The notes: generated by a model from the sequence alone, not told the origin. Positions 18,072 through 29,461 are shown, numbered from the stretch's first letter. The stretch: 64,000 nt of DNA from Gordonia jinghuaiqii (GCF_014041935.1 NZ_CP059491.1:2232001-2296000); one strand, 5' to 3'. Numbers and translations are program-made.

Positions 18072-21000
18072 GTGCACCTCAAAAGCCTGACCCTGAAGGG
18101 CTTCAAGTCGTTCGCCTCGGCGACGACTCTGCGCTTCGAGCCGGGTATCACGTGCGTCGTAGGTCCCAACGGCTCGGGTAAATCCAACGTCGTCGACGCC
18201 CTGACCTGGGTGATGGGCGAGCAGGGCGCCAAGGCGTTGCGCGGCGGGAAGATGCAGGACGTCATCTTCGCGGGCACTTCCGGTCGCCCGCCGCTGGGCC
18301 GTGCCGAGGTGACCCTCACCATCGACAACGCCGACGGTGCGCTCCCGATCGAGTACTCCGAGGTGTCCATCACGCGGCGGATGTTCCGCGACGGTGCGGG
18401 CGAATACGAGATCAACGGCAATTCGTGTCGCCTGATGGATGTGCAGGAACTGCTGTCCGATTCGGGAATCGGCCGGGAGATGCACGTCATCGTCGGCCAG
18501 GGACGGCTCTCGGCGATCCTGGAGTCCCGGCCGGAGGATCGCCGGGCATTCATCGAGGAGGCCGCGGGCGTCCTCAAGCACCGCAAACGCAAGGAAAAGG
18601 CGGTCCGCAAGCTCGACTCGATGCAGGCCAACCTCGCCAGGCTCACCGACCTCACCTCCGAACTGCGGCGTCAGCTCAAACCGCTCGGACGCCAGGCCGA
18701 GGTGGCACGGCGCGCGCAGACCGTGCAGGCCGACCTGCGCGACGCCCGCCTCCGGCTCGCCGCCGACGACCTGGTGACCCGCCGGACCGAGATGGCCGAG
18801 CACAACGCCGCCGAGGACGAGGTGCGGCGCAGGCAGGACGAGGTGGCCGCCGAACTCGACAAGGCGAACGCCGAACTGGCCGAACACGAGCAGCACCTCG
18901 CCGAGATCACGCCCGCGGCCGCGGCCGCCGGTCGCGCATGGTTCCGGCTCTCGGCGCTGGCTGAGCGCGTCGACGCCACCCGCCGCGTGGCCGCCGAGCG
19001 CAGCCGTTTCCTCAGCGAGGCGACCACCGAGACCACCGGCGCCGATCCGGACGAACTCGACGAGCAGGCGCTCGAGGCCGCCGAACTCGAGGCCGAGCTG
19101 GCCGAGGGCGTCGAAATCGCCGCCGAACAGCTCGAGACCGCACGTGAGGAGCTCGGCGAGCGGGAATCGATCGCCGAGGCCGCCGAGACGGCGCACCTGG
19201 CGGCGGTGCGCGCCATCGCCGACCGGCGCGAGGGGTTGGCCAGGCTGGAGGGGCAGATCGACAACCTGCGCACCCGATCGGAATCGGTCGACTCCGAGGC
19301 AGACCGGCTCACCGCCGCGATCGCGGCCGCTACCGAACGCGCGGAAAGTGCTACCGCGCAACAGGATTCGGCAGCCGCTGAGCTCGCGCAGCTGGAGTCC
19401 TCCGAACGTGCCCTCGACGAGCACCACGAACGTTGCGTGGCCGCGCTCAACCTGTCGAACGAGCGGCTCGCCACGCTGCAGGCCTCACATCGCGAAGCCG
19501 AGCATTCGATCGCCTCGCTGTCGGCCCGGGTGGATGCGCTCGCGATGGGCCTGGAACGCGGTGACGGCGGCGCCTGGCTCCTGGAGAACGCACCGGACGG
19601 ACTCATGGGTCCGATGTCGGAGCTGGTCACGGTGGAACCCGGTTTCGAGACCGCGATCGCCGGAGCGCTCGGACCGGTGGTCGACGGCATAGTCACCATC
19701 GACGGGGTCGCGGCGATCCGCGCCCTGGAGGCACTCAAGGCCGGTGATGGTGGACGGGCCGCCCTGCTCTGCGGCGGCCTGACCGTCCCCGTCCCGGCGC
19801 GGCAGGTGAGCCTGCCCGACGGTGCCCGGTGGGCGGCGTCGGTCGTCAGCTGCCCGGCCGACATCCGCGGCGCCATCGACACCGTCCTGGCCGACACCGT
19901 CATCGTCGAGGACCCGTCCCAGGGTCTGGAGCTCGCGCGCCGCCTCGGCGTCCGCGCGGTCACCCACGCGGGCGACCGGATCGGTCCGGCCTCGATCGAG
20001 GGCGGATCGTCGCGGCGGCCCTCGACACTCGAGGTGCAGTCGGCCATCGATGCCGCCTCCGAACAACTCACCACGGCGCGCCGCCGCGTCGAAGAACTCG
20101 AGGCGGCCCTCGACGGCGCCCTCACCGAACAGCGCGATCGTCGCGAGGCCGCCGAGGAGGCGCTGGCCGCGCTGCACGAGTCCGACGCGGGCGTCGGCGC
20201 CGCATACGAGCAGATGGCCAGACTGGGGCACGAGATCCGGACCGCTCGTGCGGAAGCCGATCGGCTGACGCGCCAGCGCAACTTCCTCGAGAAGGGGCGC
20301 GAGGAGGCGGTGGAGTCCCTGCGTGAGCTCGAGGAACGACTGCGCCTGGCCCGCGACGATTCCGAGGGCGGCTCCGAGGTGTCGGCCGACGACTCCGAGC
20401 GCGCCACTGCCGCAGCCGCCGTGGCAGTGGCCCGCGGCGCGGAGATGGAGGCCCGGCTCACCCTGCGTACCGCCGAGGAGCGCCTCGCCTCGGTCCGGGG
20501 CAAGGCGGAGTCGTTGCGGCGAGCCGCCCAGCGCGAGCGCGAGGCGCGGGAGCGCGCGCGACGCCAGGACGAGATCCGCAAGCAGGCCGCAGGCGTCGCC
20601 GAGGCCGTCGAACGTGCGGGCGCCCAGGTGGCCGAACGTCTCGCCGCCGCGGTGGCCTCGGCGCAGGCCGGACGCGATGAACTCGAGGAGATCCGGATCG
20701 CGCGCACCGCCACGCTCGATGAGCTGAAGGTGCGTGCCGGCGAACTGACCACCACGCTGAACTCCCTGCGCGACACCGTTCATCGCGACGAGGTGGCCCG
20801 CGCCCAGGTCGCATTACGCATCGAACAACTCGAGGAACAGGTCCTCGAGACCTTCGCGATGGCCCCCGACGACCTGATCGCCGAGTACGGACCCGACGTG
20901 CCGATGCCCCCGTCGGCGCTCGAGATGGCGGAGTACGAGCAGGCGAAGGAGCGGGGGGAGCAGGTGGTCGCACCGGCGCCGATGCCGTACAACCGGGCCA

Positions 21001-21680
21001 CCCAGGAGGCGCGGGCGAAGAAGGCGCAGAAGGACCTCAACACGCTCGGCAAGGTCAACCCACTCGCACTCGAGGAGTTCGCGGCGCTCGAGGAACGCTA
21101 CAACTTCCTCTCGTCGCAGCTCGAGGACGTCAAGGCGGCCCGCAAGGACCTGCTCGACGTGGTGGACGAGGTCGATGCCCGCATCCTGCAGGTGTTCACC
21201 GAGGCCTACGCCGACGTCGAGCGCGAGTTCGGGCAGGTGTTCCAGACCCTGTTCCCCGGCGGGGAGGGTCGACTGGTGCTGACCGATCCCGACGACATGC
21301 TCACGACCGGCATCGAGGTCGAGGCCCGCCCGCCGGGTAAGAAGGTCAAGCGGTTGTCGCTGCTGTCGGGTGGCGAGAAATCGCTGACCGCGGTGGCGAT
21401 GCTGGTCGCGATCTTCCGTGCCCGGCCGTCGCCCTTCTACGTCATGGACGAGGTCGAGGCCGCACTCGACGACACCAACCTGCGGCGTCTCATCACTCTG
21501 TTCGCACAGCTGCGGGAGAAATCGCAGCTCATCGTCATCACCCATCAGAAGCCCACGATGGAGGTCGCGGACGCGCTCTACGGCGTCAGCATGCGCGGCG
21601 ACGGCATCACCACCGTCATCTCGCAGCGGATGCGTGGCGTGAACATGCCCGTGGGTCAACAGGAGGACACCAGCCAGTGA
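18072..21680 (+). CDS. smc: Chromosome segregation protein SMC
   Basis: SMC is the ATPase of the condensin-like complex that organises the chromosome. The 1202-residue product has Walker [10 protein letters not shown] at about 31, two long Glu/Ala/Arg-rich coiled coils (about 165-500 and 660-1000) around a hinge (about 505-655), the signature LSGGEKS near 1098 and Walker [12 protein letters not shown] near 1123. Its GTG start lacks a Shine-Dalgarno and has TAGTCT 8 nt upstream, consistent with a leaderless transcript. ScpA/ScpB are not in the window. The stop overlaps ftsY. Confidence 0.98.
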   Translation: MHLKSLTLKGFKSFASATTLRFEPGITCVVGPNGSGKSNVVDALTWVMGEQGAKALRGGKMQDVIFAGTSGRPPLGRAEVTLTIDNADGALPIEYSEVSITRRMFRDGAGEYEINGNSCRLMDVQELLSDSGIGREMHVIVGQGRLSAILESRPEDRRAFIEEAAGVLKHRKRKEKAVRKLDSMQANLARLTDLTSELRRQLKPLGRQAEVARRAQTVQADLRDARLRLAADDLVTRRTEMAEHNAAEDEVRRRQDEVAAELDKANAELAEHEQHLAEITPAAAAAGRAWFRLSALAERVDATRRVAAERSRFLSEATTETTGADPDELDEQALEAAELEAELAEGVEIAAEQLETAREELGERESIAEAAETAHLAAVRAIADRREGLARLEGQIDNLRTRSESVDSEADRLTAAIAAATERAESATAQQDSAAAELAQLESSERALDEHHERCVAALNLSNERLATLQASHREAEHSIASLSARVDALAMGLERGDGGAWLLENAPDGLMGPMSELVTVEPGFETAIAGALGPVVDGIVTIDGVAAIRALEALKAGDGGRAALLCGGLTVPVPARQVSLPDGARWAASVVSCPADIRGAIDTVLADTVIVEDPSQGLELARRLGVRAVTHAGDRIGPASIEGGSSRRPSTLEVQSAIDAASEQLTTARRRVEELEAALDGALTEQRDRREAAEEALAALHESDAGVGAAYEQMARLGHEIRTARAEADRLTRQRNFLEKGREEAVESLRELEERLRLARDDSEGGSEVSADDSERATAAAAVAVARGAEMEARLTLRTAEERLASVRGKAESLRRAAQREREARERARRQDEIRKQAAGVAEAVERAGAQVAERLAAAVASAQAGRDELEEIRIARTATLDELKVRAGELTTTLNSLRDTVHRDEVARAQVALRIEQLEEQVLETFAMAPDDLIAEYGPDVPMPPSALEMAEYEQAKERGEQVVAPAPMPYNRATQEARAKKAQKDLNTLGKVNPLALEEFAALEERYNFLSSQLEDVKAARKDLLDVVDEVDARILQVFTEAYADVEREFGQVFQTLFPGGEGRLVLTDPDDMLTTGIEVEARPPGKKVKRLSLLSGGEKSLTAVAMLVAIFRARPSPFYVMDEVEAALDDTNLRRLITLFAQLREKSQLIVITHQKPTMEVADALYGVSMRGDGITTVISQRMRGVNMPVGQQEDTSQ

Positions 21681-23245
21681 ACACCGAAATCATCATCGGC
21701 ATCGTCGTCGCCGTGCTCGTCGTGGCGGCGCTGATCGTTCTCGGTCTGGTGCTCTTGCGCCGCCGGCGGATCTCGCTGTCCGATGACACCAGCGCAGGAC
21801 AGAAGCAGCCGGGGATCGTCGACGGCACGACCCGGCAGGTCGACCGGTCCGGGGGCTACCAGGCGGGGTCGGGATTCAACTTCAGCCGGGGTGAGGGCGC
21901 CGGAACGGCGCTGGCCGAACCGCCGGCGCGTAAGCCCGAGCCGGTGGTCACACCGGTGGAACCGCCGGTCCAGCCGCCGGTCGAACGTACCGACGTCGAC
22001 GGTCAGCCGGGTGTCGGCGACGACGCCGCAGTGCCCCGCGATTCGGTCCGGCGCGGCGTCACCGACGTCTCGCTGCCCGACGTGGTCGAACCGAAGACTG
22101 TCGAACCGAAGACCGTCGAACCGAAGACCGTCGAACCGAAGACTGTAGAACCCGAGACTGCAAAGCCGGAGACCGCCGAGACGGTAGCTCCCGAGACCGC
22201 TGTCCCTGAGACCGCTGTCCCTGAGACCGCTGTCCCTGAGACCGCTGTCCCTGAGACCGCAGCCCCCGAGACCGCTGCCCCTGTCGATGCCGCGGAGGCG
22301 GCGACCGCGCCGCCGCTGGACGAGATCGCTCCGACCGCTGGTCGGCTCGGACGTCTGCGCGGACGCCTGTCGCGTTCCCAGGGCGCCATCGGCAAGGGTG
22401 TGCTCGGACTGCTCGGCGCGGGCGATCTCGACGAGGACAGCTGGGAAGAGATCGAGGACACCCTGGTCATGGCCGACCTCGGATCGGCGACGACGGCGAT
22501 CGTCGTCGAGACACTCCGCACCGAGCTGGCCGCGAACCCGGTCCGGTCGGCGGGGGAGGCGAGGGCGTTGCTCAAGCGGGTCCTCGTCGATCAGCTCGAT
22601 CCCTCGCTGGACCGTTCGATCCGTGCCCTGCCGCACGCCGGTCGTCCCGCGGTGGTGCTCGTGGTCGGTGTCAACGGCACCGGTAAGACCACGACGACGG
22701 GCAAGCTGGCGCGCGTACTCGTGGCCGACGGCCGTCGGGTGCTGCTCGGCGCCGCCGACACATTCCGCGCCGCAGCCGCCGATCAGCTGCAGACGTGGGG
22801 TGAGCGCGTCGGTGCGGAGATCGTCCGCGGGAAGGAACAGGCAGATCCCGCGGCCGTGGCATTCGACGCGGTCGACCGCGGCATCGAGGCGGGTGTTGAC
22901 GTGGTCATGATCGACACCGCCGGTCGCCTGCACACCAAGACCGGACTCATGGACGAGCTCGGCAAGGTCAAGCGCGTCATCGAGAAGAAGGCCCCGGTCG
23001 ACGAGGTCCTGCTGGTGCTCGACGCCACGGTGGGCCAGAACGGGCTGATGCAGGCCCGGGTGTTCGCCGAGGTCGTCAACATCACCGGTGTGGTGCTGAC
23101 CAAGCTCGACGGGACCGCGAAGGGCGGCATCGTGTTCCACGTACAGAAGGAGCTCGGTGTGCCCGTCAAGCTCGTGGGTCTGGGGGAGGGTGCCGATGAC
23201 CTCGCGCCGTTCGAACCGGAGGCCTTTGTCGACGCGCTGCTCTGA
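21677..23245 (+). CDS. ftsY: Signal recognition particle receptor FtsY
   Basis: FtsY docks SRP-ribosome complexes at the membrane. The GTG start overlaps smc by 4 nt. The 522-residue product has an N-terminal membrane helix (about 5-25) ending RRRR, an acidic/proline linker containing pentapeptide repeats PKTVE and PETAV (about 137-199), and the NG domain from about 215: P-loop [10 protein letters not shown] near 331, [22 protein letters not shown] and GLGEG. The linker is longer than in most homologues because of the repeats. Confidence 0.97.
   Translation: MNTEIIIGIVVAVLVVAALIVLGLVLLRRRRISLSDDTSAGQKQPGIVDGTTRQVDRSGGYQAGSGFNFSRGEGAGTALAEPPARKPEPVVTPVEPPVQPPVERTDVDGQPGVGDDAAVPRDSVRRGVTDVSLPDVVEPKTVEPKTVEPKTVEPKTVEPETAKPETAETVAPETAVPETAVPETAVPETAVPETAAPETAAPVDAAEAATAPPLDEIAPTAGRLGRLRGRLSRSQGAIGKGVLGLLGAGDLDEDSWEEIEDTLVMADLGSATTAIVVETLRTELAANPVRSAGEARALLKRVLVDQLDPSLDRSIRALPHAGRPAVVLVVGVNGTGKTTTTGKLARVLVADGRRVLLGAADTFRAAAADQLQTWGERVGAEIVRGKEQADPAAVAFDAVDRGIEAGVDVVMIDTAGRLHTKTGLMDELGKVKRVIEKKAPVDEVLLVLDATVGQNGLMQARVFAEVVNITGVVLTKLDGTAKGGIVFHVQKELGVPVKLVGLGEGADDLAPFEPEAFVDALL
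22085..22273 (+). repeat. Two tandem 15-bp repeat blocks in ftsY
   Basis: Block one is four copies of GTCGAACCGAAGACY (22085-22144). Block two is four identical copies of GCTGTCCCTGAGACC (22199-22258) followed by a variant. They encode VEPKT and AVPET pentapeptides of the linker. The identical copies indicate recent slippage or expansion. Confidence 0.9.
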
Positions 23246-23325
23246 GCCCATCGATCTGTGATCGGAAGTTCCGCAATAGAAGTCGCCGGACAAAACTGAG
23301 ACGTTCCTGGGAGTCGAACTGGGAC

Positions 23326-23373
23326 GTTACATGCGCGAAATATAAAACGCCCATCGGGTTACGCGCCTGAAAC
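23326..23373 (+). promoter_or_regulatory. Two GlnR boxes before amtB
   Basis: GTTAC-ATGCGC-GAAAT at 23326-23341 and GTTAC-GCGCCT-GAAAC at 23358-23373 match the actinobacterial GlnR consensus GnTAC-N6-GAAAC; the second is perfect. They are 32 bp apart, about three helical turns. A GACAAT hexamer near 23405-23410 could be the -10, placing the boxes at activator positions. This predicts induction of amtB-glnK-glnD under nitrogen limitation. Confidence 0.82.
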
Positions 23374-23455
23374 GTGGGGGCACCACAGCTGAAACCGAGT
23401 GCCGACAATCTCTTTGGAGGCGCCGAGCCGTCGGCGCACCTGAGGAGGTTCTGTA

Positions 23456-24805
23456 GTGGATTTGGCTCTGTTGCCAAACGAATCGTTTGGCCCGATCGAC
23501 ACGGGTAACACGGCATTCATGCTCGTGTCGGCCGCCCTCGTGTTGCTGATGACTCCAGGCCTGGCCTTCTTCTACGGGGGGTTGGCGCGGGGAAAGTCCG
23601 TCCTGAACATGATGATGATGTCCTTCGGTTCGTTGGCGGCGGTCAGTGTCGTCTACGTGCTGTGGGGCTTCTCGATGTCGTTCAGCGATGGCGTCACCGG
23701 TGAGAGCGACATTCTCGGTATCTTCGCGAATCCGTTCGCGCTGTTCGGCTCCGACCAGCTCATGAGCACGATCGGCGAGGGCGACACCGAGCAGTACGTC
23801 ACCGCCGGACTGACGATCCCCGCGATCGTCTTCATGGGCTTCCAGCTGACCTTCGCGGTCATCACCGTGGCCCTGATCTCGGGTGCGCTCGCCGAGCGCG
23901 TGAAGTTCTCCACCTGGATGGTGTTCACCGTCGTCTGGTCGACGATCGTGTACTTCCCGCTCTCGCACATGGTGTGGGGTGGCCTCGTCGGCGGCGGAGG
24001 TCTCCTCGGCGCCGGCGAGGACAGCATCGCGGCCGCGCTGTTCGGCACCACCGACGGCGAGGCCAACGTGGCACCGATCGACTTCGCGGGCGGCACCGTC
24101 GTGCACATCAACGCCGGTATGGCGGCACTGGTCCTGGTTCTCATCGTCGGCAAGCGTGTCGGATTCGGGCGCACCGCATACCGTCCGCACAACATCCCGT
24201 TCGTGATGCTCGGCGCCGCACTCCTCTGGTTCGGATGGTTCGGCTTCAACGTCGGCTCCGAACTGGGCGCCGACCTTCTCGCCGGCCAGGTGTGGGTCAA
24301 CACCACCGCTGCGACCGCCGCGGCCATCATCGGCTGGCTCGCGGTCGAGCTCATCCGTGACAAGCACGCCACCAGCGTCGGTGCCGCGTCGGGCGTCGTC
24401 GCCGGTCTCGTCGCCATCACCCCTGCCTGTGGTTCGCTGACCCCGGTCGGCTCGCTGATCCTCGGTGTCATCGCGGGTGCTCTCGCCGCTGTCGCGACCG
24501 GACTGAAGAACAAGTTCGGCTACGACGATTCGCTCGACGTCGTCGGCGTCCACCTCGTCGCCGGTCTCTGGGGCACGGTGGCCATCGGACTGATCGGCGA
24601 GGATGTCGGCATCCTCTGGGGCGGCGATTACAAGCAGCTGGTGGTCCAGATCGTCATCGCGCTGTTCGCTCTCGTGTTCACCGGTGTACTGACCGCGATC
24701 ATCGCCTTCGCCCTCAAGCCTCTGGGTTGGCGCGTCAGCGATGAGGACGAGAAGGTCGGCATCGATGAGGCCGAGCATGCGGAGACGGCCTATGAGCTGG
24801 CATGA
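23456..24805 (+). CDS. amtB: Ammonium transporter
   Basis: AmtB conducts ammonium across the membrane and is plugged by GlnK when nitrogen is ample. The GTG start follows AGGAGG. The 449-residue product has about 11 transmembrane segments, PGLAFFYGGLARGKSVLNMM, and the pore histidines in VVHINAGMAAL and GVHLVAGLWG. A cytoplasmic C-terminal tail follows. It lies 49 nt before glnK in the conserved amtB-glnK-glnD order. Confidence 0.97.
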   Translation: MDLALLPNESFGPIDTGNTAFMLVSAALVLLMTPGLAFFYGGLARGKSVLNMMMMSFGSLAAVSVVYVLWGFSMSFSDGVTGESDILGIFANPFALFGSDQLMSTIGEGDTEQYVTAGLTIPAIVFMGFQLTFAVITVALISGALAERVKFSTWMVFTVVWSTIVYFPLSHMVWGGLVGGGGLLGAGEDSIAAALFGTTDGEANVAPIDFAGGTVVHINAGMAALVLVLIVGKRVGFGRTAYRPHNIPFVMLGAALLWFGWFGFNVGSELGADLLAGQVWVNTTAATAAAIIGWLAVELIRDKHATSVGAASGVVAGLVAITPACGSLTPVGSLILGVIAGALAAVATGLKNKFGYDDSLDVVGVHLVAGLWGTVAIGLIGEDVGILWGGDYKQLVVQIVIALFALVFTGVLTAIIAFALKPLGWRVSDEDEKVGIDEAEHAETAYELA

Positions 24806-24851
24806 CGCTCGGGACTTTCGCTACTACGCTGACTCCTGTGGAGAGGGATAA

Positions 24852-25193
<342 letters not shown>

Positions 25194-25225
25194 GTGAGCT
25201 CGTGCCCTTTCGCGAACACCCCGAA

Positions 25226-25262
25226 CGGCCCCGCGTCCGACGAAGAGTCGGGCGCGGGGCCG
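25226..25262 (+). terminator. Hairpin between glnK and glnD
   Basis: A 15-bp stem (GGCCCCGCGTCCGAC at 25227-25241 against GTCGGGCGCGGGGCC at 25247-25261, one G-U pair) with a GAAGA loop. There is no U-run, so it may be a partial terminator lowering glnD expression relative to amtB-glnK, or a 3' stability element. Confidence 0.6.
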
Positions 25263-25323
25263 CACCGTTCGTCAGCTCCGACGGCACCGCGAGTGCGGAC
25301 GCCACGATCGCTGACCCCCGACC

Positions 25324-27861
25324 TTGGAGGCTCCCGTAGCTGCGACAGACCTGGCCAAGACCCGCCGGCAACTCACCGAGTCCAGCCGAGCCGGGAAGCT
25401 CGATGCACCGGCGTTGCGCCAGGTGCTCGTCGACCTGCACGAATTCTGGCTGACCAGCAAGGGCGCCGAGCTAGGCGTCAAACCGCACAGCGGGTTCGCG
25501 ATCGTCGCGGTCGGTGGACTCGGCCGCGGTGAGCTGCTGCCGTACTCCGATCTCGATCTCATCCTGCTGCACGACAACATGTCCGCCGAGCGGGTTTCCG
25601 ACGTCGCCGACGGACTCTGGTATCCGTTGTGGGACGCCAACATTCCGCTCGACCACAGTGTCCGGACCGTGCCGCAGGCACTGCAGGTCGCCGGCGATGA
25701 CGTCACCGCGGCCCTCGGGCTCCTCGAGGCCAGGCACATCGCCGGCGACGAGGAACTCTCGGCGCTGCTCATCAGCGGCGTGCGTCAGCAGTGGCGCAAC
25801 GACATCCGCAGCCGCTTCACCGACGTGGTCTCGCATGCGCAGGACCGCTGGCGACGAGCCGGCGACATCGCCCACCGCGCCGAACCCGACCTGAAGAACG
25901 GCCGGGGCGGGCTGCGCGATGTGCAGCTCCTCGGGGCCCTGGCCATCGCGCAGCTCACCGACGGGATGGCCAGCCTGCGACCCGACTCGCCCGGCGCCGG
26001 ACCGCAGATGGCCTACACCCGGCTGCTCGACATCCGGACCGAGCTGCACCGCATCGCCGGGCGCCCGCGCGAGCAGGTGCGGGCCCAGGACGCCGACGAG
26101 ATCGGTGCCGCTCTGCGGATCGGCGACCGGTTCGATCTGGCCCGCGTCATCAGCGACTCGGCGCGCACCATCAGCTACTCCATCGACGTCGGCCTGCGCA
26201 CCGCGGGCAACGCACTGCCCCGCCGCGGGCTCGCGAAGCTCCGGCGTTCACCGCTGCGTCGTCCTCTCGACGAGGGAGTGGTGGAACACGGCGGCGAGAT
26301 CGTGTTGGCGCGCAACGCGATCCCGAGCAAGGACCCGGGTTTGATCCTGCGGGTCGCCGCCTCGTCGGCACGTACCGGCCTGCCGATAGGCGCGTCGACC
26401 CTGAGCAGGCTCGCCGACTACGCGCCGGAGTTGCGGGAGCCGTGGCCTGCCGAGGCGTTGAGTGATCTACTGGTGCTCCTCAGTTCGGGACATCACATGG
26501 TCGACCCGATCGAGGCTCTCGACCGTACCGGCCTGTGGGGCAGGTTGTTGCCGGAATGGGGTGCGGTCCGCGACCTTCCGCCGCGCGACGCGATCCACAC
26601 CTGGACCGTCGACCGGCACCTCGTGGAGACCGCGGCGTATGCCAGTTCGATGACGACCCGCGTGTCCCGGCCGGACCTGCTGGTACTGGGCGCACTCATC
26701 CACGACCTGGGTAAGGGGCGCGGTGCCGACCACAGCATCGTCGGGGCCGAACTCGCCGTCCAGGTCGGCAATCGGTTCGGTCTCTGGCCGCAGGACGTGA
26801 CGATCCTGTCCGACATGGTGCGGCATCACCTGCTGCTGCCGCAGGTCGCCACGCGTCGCGACCTCGACGACCCGGCCACCGCCGAGCAGGTCGCCACGAC
26901 CCTCGGCCACAACCGGGTCCTGCTGGAACTGCTTGCGGCACTTGCCGAGGCGGATTCACTGGCCACCGGTCCCGGCGTGTGGGGGGAGTGGAAGGCCTCG
27001 CTGATCGGTGAACTCGTCCGACGCGCCATGCGCCACATCGACGGCGTCGAACCGGATGTCCCCGAACCGCTCACGCCCGAACGTCTCGCCACCGCGTCCG
27101 AGGGCGACTATGCGGTCCGGCTGGTCCGCGCCGAGGGGCAGCACACCTACGACGTCACCATGGTCGCACCCGATCAGCCGGGCCTGCTGTCGAAGATGGC
27201 CGGTGTCCTGGCCCTCGGCGGGTTGCGGTCGCACCGGGCGTGCGCCCAGAGCCACGAGGGCAAGGCGATCAACTCCTTCACCGTGGTTCCGATGTTCGGC
27301 AGCCCACCCGACGCAGGTCTGCTCCGCCAGCAGCTGATCGCGTCGGTGGACGGCAAGATCGACGTGCTCGCGCGCCTCGACGCCCGCGAGCGGGATTCGC
27401 CGATCCCGACGATCGGCACGGTCACGACGATCCCGGGCACATTCGTGGTGGTGGGGGCCAGTGCGGGCAGCACCGATCCCGAGGTCGACGGTGCCGGACA
27501 CCCCAAGAACGCGGTACCGGCCCTGTTCGCGGTCGCACCGCCGCGGGTGTCGTGGCTCGACGCGCCGGAGGGTGAGGCACTGCTGGAGGTCCGGTCCGAT
27601 GACCGCATCGGTTTGCTGAGTCGGGTGAGTGCGGTGCTGGAGAGGCACGGTGCCGACATCCGGTGGGCCAAGGTCACGACGCTCGGCGCGACGGTCGTCG
27701 ACATCTTCAGCCTCCGGCTGGCCGTCGACACCGACGCTGCGCGGGCCGAACTGTCCGACGCCATCATCGAGGTGTGTCCGCCGCCGCAGCCCACTCGCGA
27801 CGACGAGGGCGACGGTCCGCAGACCAACGGGACCGGTCGGTCGGGCGTGCCGATCTCCTAG
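25324..27861 (+). CDS. glnD: P-II nucleotidyltransferase GlnD
   Basis: GlnD modifies and de-modifies P-II according to glutamine level. The product of about 845 residues has a nucleotidyltransferase motif GGLGRGELLPYSDLDL (near 63-78), an HD hydrolase motif HDLGKGRGADH near 460 with a second HH, and two C-terminal ACT domains (about 605-680 and 750-830) that sense glutamine. The start is uncertain: the open frame begins with TTG 25324, whose GGAGG immediately follows rather than precedes it, and no ATG or GTG lies in the first 35 codons. Confidence 0.93.
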   Translation: MEAPVAATDLAKTRRQLTESSRAGKLDAPALRQVLVDLHEFWLTSKGAELGVKPHSGFAIVAVGGLGRGELLPYSDLDLILLHDNMSAERVSDVADGLWYPLWDANIPLDHSVRTVPQALQVAGDDVTAALGLLEARHIAGDEELSALLISGVRQQWRNDIRSRFTDVVSHAQDRWRRAGDIAHRAEPDLKNGRGGLRDVQLLGALAIAQLTDGMASLRPDSPGAGPQMAYTRLLDIRTELHRIAGRPREQVRAQDADEIGAALRIGDRFDLARVISDSARTISYSIDVGLRTAGNALPRRGLAKLRRSPLRRPLDEGVVEHGGEIVLARNAIPSKDPGLILRVAASSARTGLPIGASTLSRLADYAPELREPWPAEALSDLLVLLSSGHHMVDPIEALDRTGLWGRLLPEWGAVRDLPPRDAIHTWTVDRHLVETAAYASSMTTRVSRPDLLVLGALIHDLGKGRGADHSIVGAELAVQVGNRFGLWPQDVTILSDMVRHHLLLPQVATRRDLDDPATAEQVATTLGHNRVLLELLAALAEADSLATGPGVWGEWKASLIGELVRRAMRHIDGVEPDVPEPLTPERLATASEGDYAVRLVRAEGQHTYDVTMVAPDQPGLLSKMAGVLALGGLRSHRACAQSHEGKAINSFTVVPMFGSPPDAGLLRQQLIASVDGKIDVLARLDARERDSPIPTIGTVTTIPGTFVVVGASAGSTDPEVDGAGHPKNAVPALFAVAPPRVSWLDAPEGEALLEVRSDDRIGLLSRVSAVLERHGADIRWAKVTTLGATVVDIFSLRLAVDTDAARAELSDAIIEVCPPPQPTRDDEGDGPQTNGTGRSGVPIS

Positions 27862-27898
27862 ATGCGGTGTCCCGGGACCCGCATGGAAGGATGGGATC

Positions 27899-29461
27899 AT
27901 GTTCGATTCCCTCTCCGACCGGTTGACCGGTGCCCTGAAGGACCTGCGCGGCAAGGGGCGACTCTCCGACGCCGACATCGACCGCACCTGCCGGGAGATC
28001 CGGCTGGCCCTGCTCGAGGCCGACGTCTCGCTGCCGGTGGTGCGCGCGTTCATCGCGCGGATCAAGGAGCGGGCCAAGGGCGCCGAGGTCTCCGCGGCGC
28101 TCAACCCCGCCCAGATGGTCGTCAAGATCGTCAACGAGGAACTCGTCGGCATCCTCGGCGGCGAGACCCGGCGGGTGCGGTTCGCCAAGAGTCCGCCGAC
28201 GGTGATCATGCTGGCCGGTCTGCAGGGTGCCGGTAAGACGACCCTCGCCGGCAAGCTCGGGCACTGGCTGTCCCAGCAGGGGCACACGCCGCTGCTGGTG
28301 GCCTGTGACCTGCAGCGTCCCGGCGCGGTGTCGCAGCTGCAGATCGTCGGAGAGCGGGCGGGCGTCCCGGTGTACGCACCGCATCCCGGGACCGGCGTCG
28401 GCGGCGAGGGAACCCTCGGTGTCACCGCCGGCGATCCGGTCTCGGTCGCGAAGGCCGGTGTCGACGAGGCGCGCGCCAAGCACTACGACGTCGTCGTCAT
28501 CGACACCGCGGGCCGCCTCGGTATCGATGCCGAGCTGATGAAGCAGGCCTCCGACATCCGCGACGCGACGTCACCCGACGAGGTGCTGTTCGTCGTCGAC
28601 GCGATGATCGGTCAGGACGCGGTGACCACCGCGCAGGCCTTCTCCGACGGCGTCGGTTTCACCGGCGTGGTCCTGACCAAGCTCGACGGCGACGCCCGCG
28701 GCGGTGCGGCGCTCTCGGTGCGCGAGGTGACGGGCCAGCCGATCATGTTCGCGTCGTCGGGTGAGAAGCTCGAGGACTTCGACGTCTTCCACCCCGACCG
28801 GATGGCCAGCCGGATCCTCGGCATGGGCGACGTGTTGTCCCTCATCGAGCAGGCCGAACAGCACTGGGACGCGCAGCAGGCCGAGGCCGCCGCCGCGAAG
28901 ATCACCCAGGGCGAGCTGACCCTCGAGGACTTCCTCGAGCAGATGCTGATGATCCGGAAGATGGGTCCGATCGGCAACATCCTGGGGATGTTGCCGGGCG
29001 CAGGCCAGATGAAGGACGTGCTCTCGCAGGTCGACGACAAGCAACTCGATCGCGTGCAGGCGATCATCCGCGGCATGACCCCCGCCGAGCGGGACAACCC
29101 GAAGATCATCAACGCCTCGCGTCGTCTGCGTATCGCGAACGGTTCCGGTGTGACGGTCAGCGAGGTCAATCAACTCGTCGACCGCTTCTACGACGCGCGA
29201 AAGATGATGGCGCAGATGTCGGGCCGGATGGGGATGGGCGCGGTCAACCGCAAGACGAATCGCAAAAAGGGCAAGGGCAAGAAGGGTAAGGGCCGCGGGC
29301 CCACCCCGCCGAAGGTTCGCGGTGGATTCCCCGGCATGCCGGGCGGGATGCCCGCGGGCTTCCCCGACCTGTCCAACATGCCGGCCGGGCTCGACGAGCT
29401 GCCGCCGGGACTCGAGGGCATCGACATCTCACAGTTCCAGCAGCCCAAAAAGAAGAAGTGA
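27899..29461 (+). CDS. ffh: Signal recognition particle protein Ffh
   Basis: Ffh (SRP54) binds signal peptides and 4.5S RNA and works with FtsY encoded upstream. The ATG at 27899 gives 520 residues: N domain, G domain with P-loop GLQGAGKTT near 106, DTAGRLGID, TKLDGDARGG, and a methionine-rich M domain (about 300-440) with LEQMLMIRKMGP. The tail is Gly/Met/Pro-rich and ends in lysines. Its stop overlaps the next gene by 4 nt. Confidence 0.98.
   Translation: MFDSLSDRLTGALKDLRGKGRLSDADIDRTCREIRLALLEADVSLPVVRAFIARIKERAKGAEVSAALNPAQMVVKIVNEELVGILGGETRRVRFAKSPPTVIMLAGLQGAGKTTLAGKLGHWLSQQGHTPLLVACDLQRPGAVSQLQIVGERAGVPVYAPHPGTGVGGEGTLGVTAGDPVSVAKAGVDEARAKHYDVVVIDTAGRLGIDAELMKQASDIRDATSPDEVLFVVDAMIGQDAVTTAQAFSDGVGFTGVVLTKLDGDARGGAALSVREVTGQPIMFASSGEKLEDFDVFHPDRMASRILGMGDVLSLIEQAEQHWDAQQAEAAAAKITQGELTLEDFLEQMLMIRKMGPIGNILGMLPGAGQMKDVLSQVDDKQLDRVQAIIRGMTPAERDNPKIINASRRLRIANGSGVTVSEVNQLVDRFYDARKMMAQMSGRMGMGAVNRKTNRKKGKGKKGKGRGPTPPKVRGGFPGMPGGMPAGFPDLSNMPAGLDELPPGLEGIDISQFQQPKKKK

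Noticed and set aside
17853..19427. 524-codon minus-strand frame opposite acyP and smc
   Set aside because: Antisense of conserved SMC Walker A and coiled-coil DNA; no independent evidence of a gene.
22085..22273. Direct repeats that could suggest a CRISPR array
   Set aside because: Units are 15 bp, contiguous without spacers, and encode in-frame pentapeptides of the FtsY linker.
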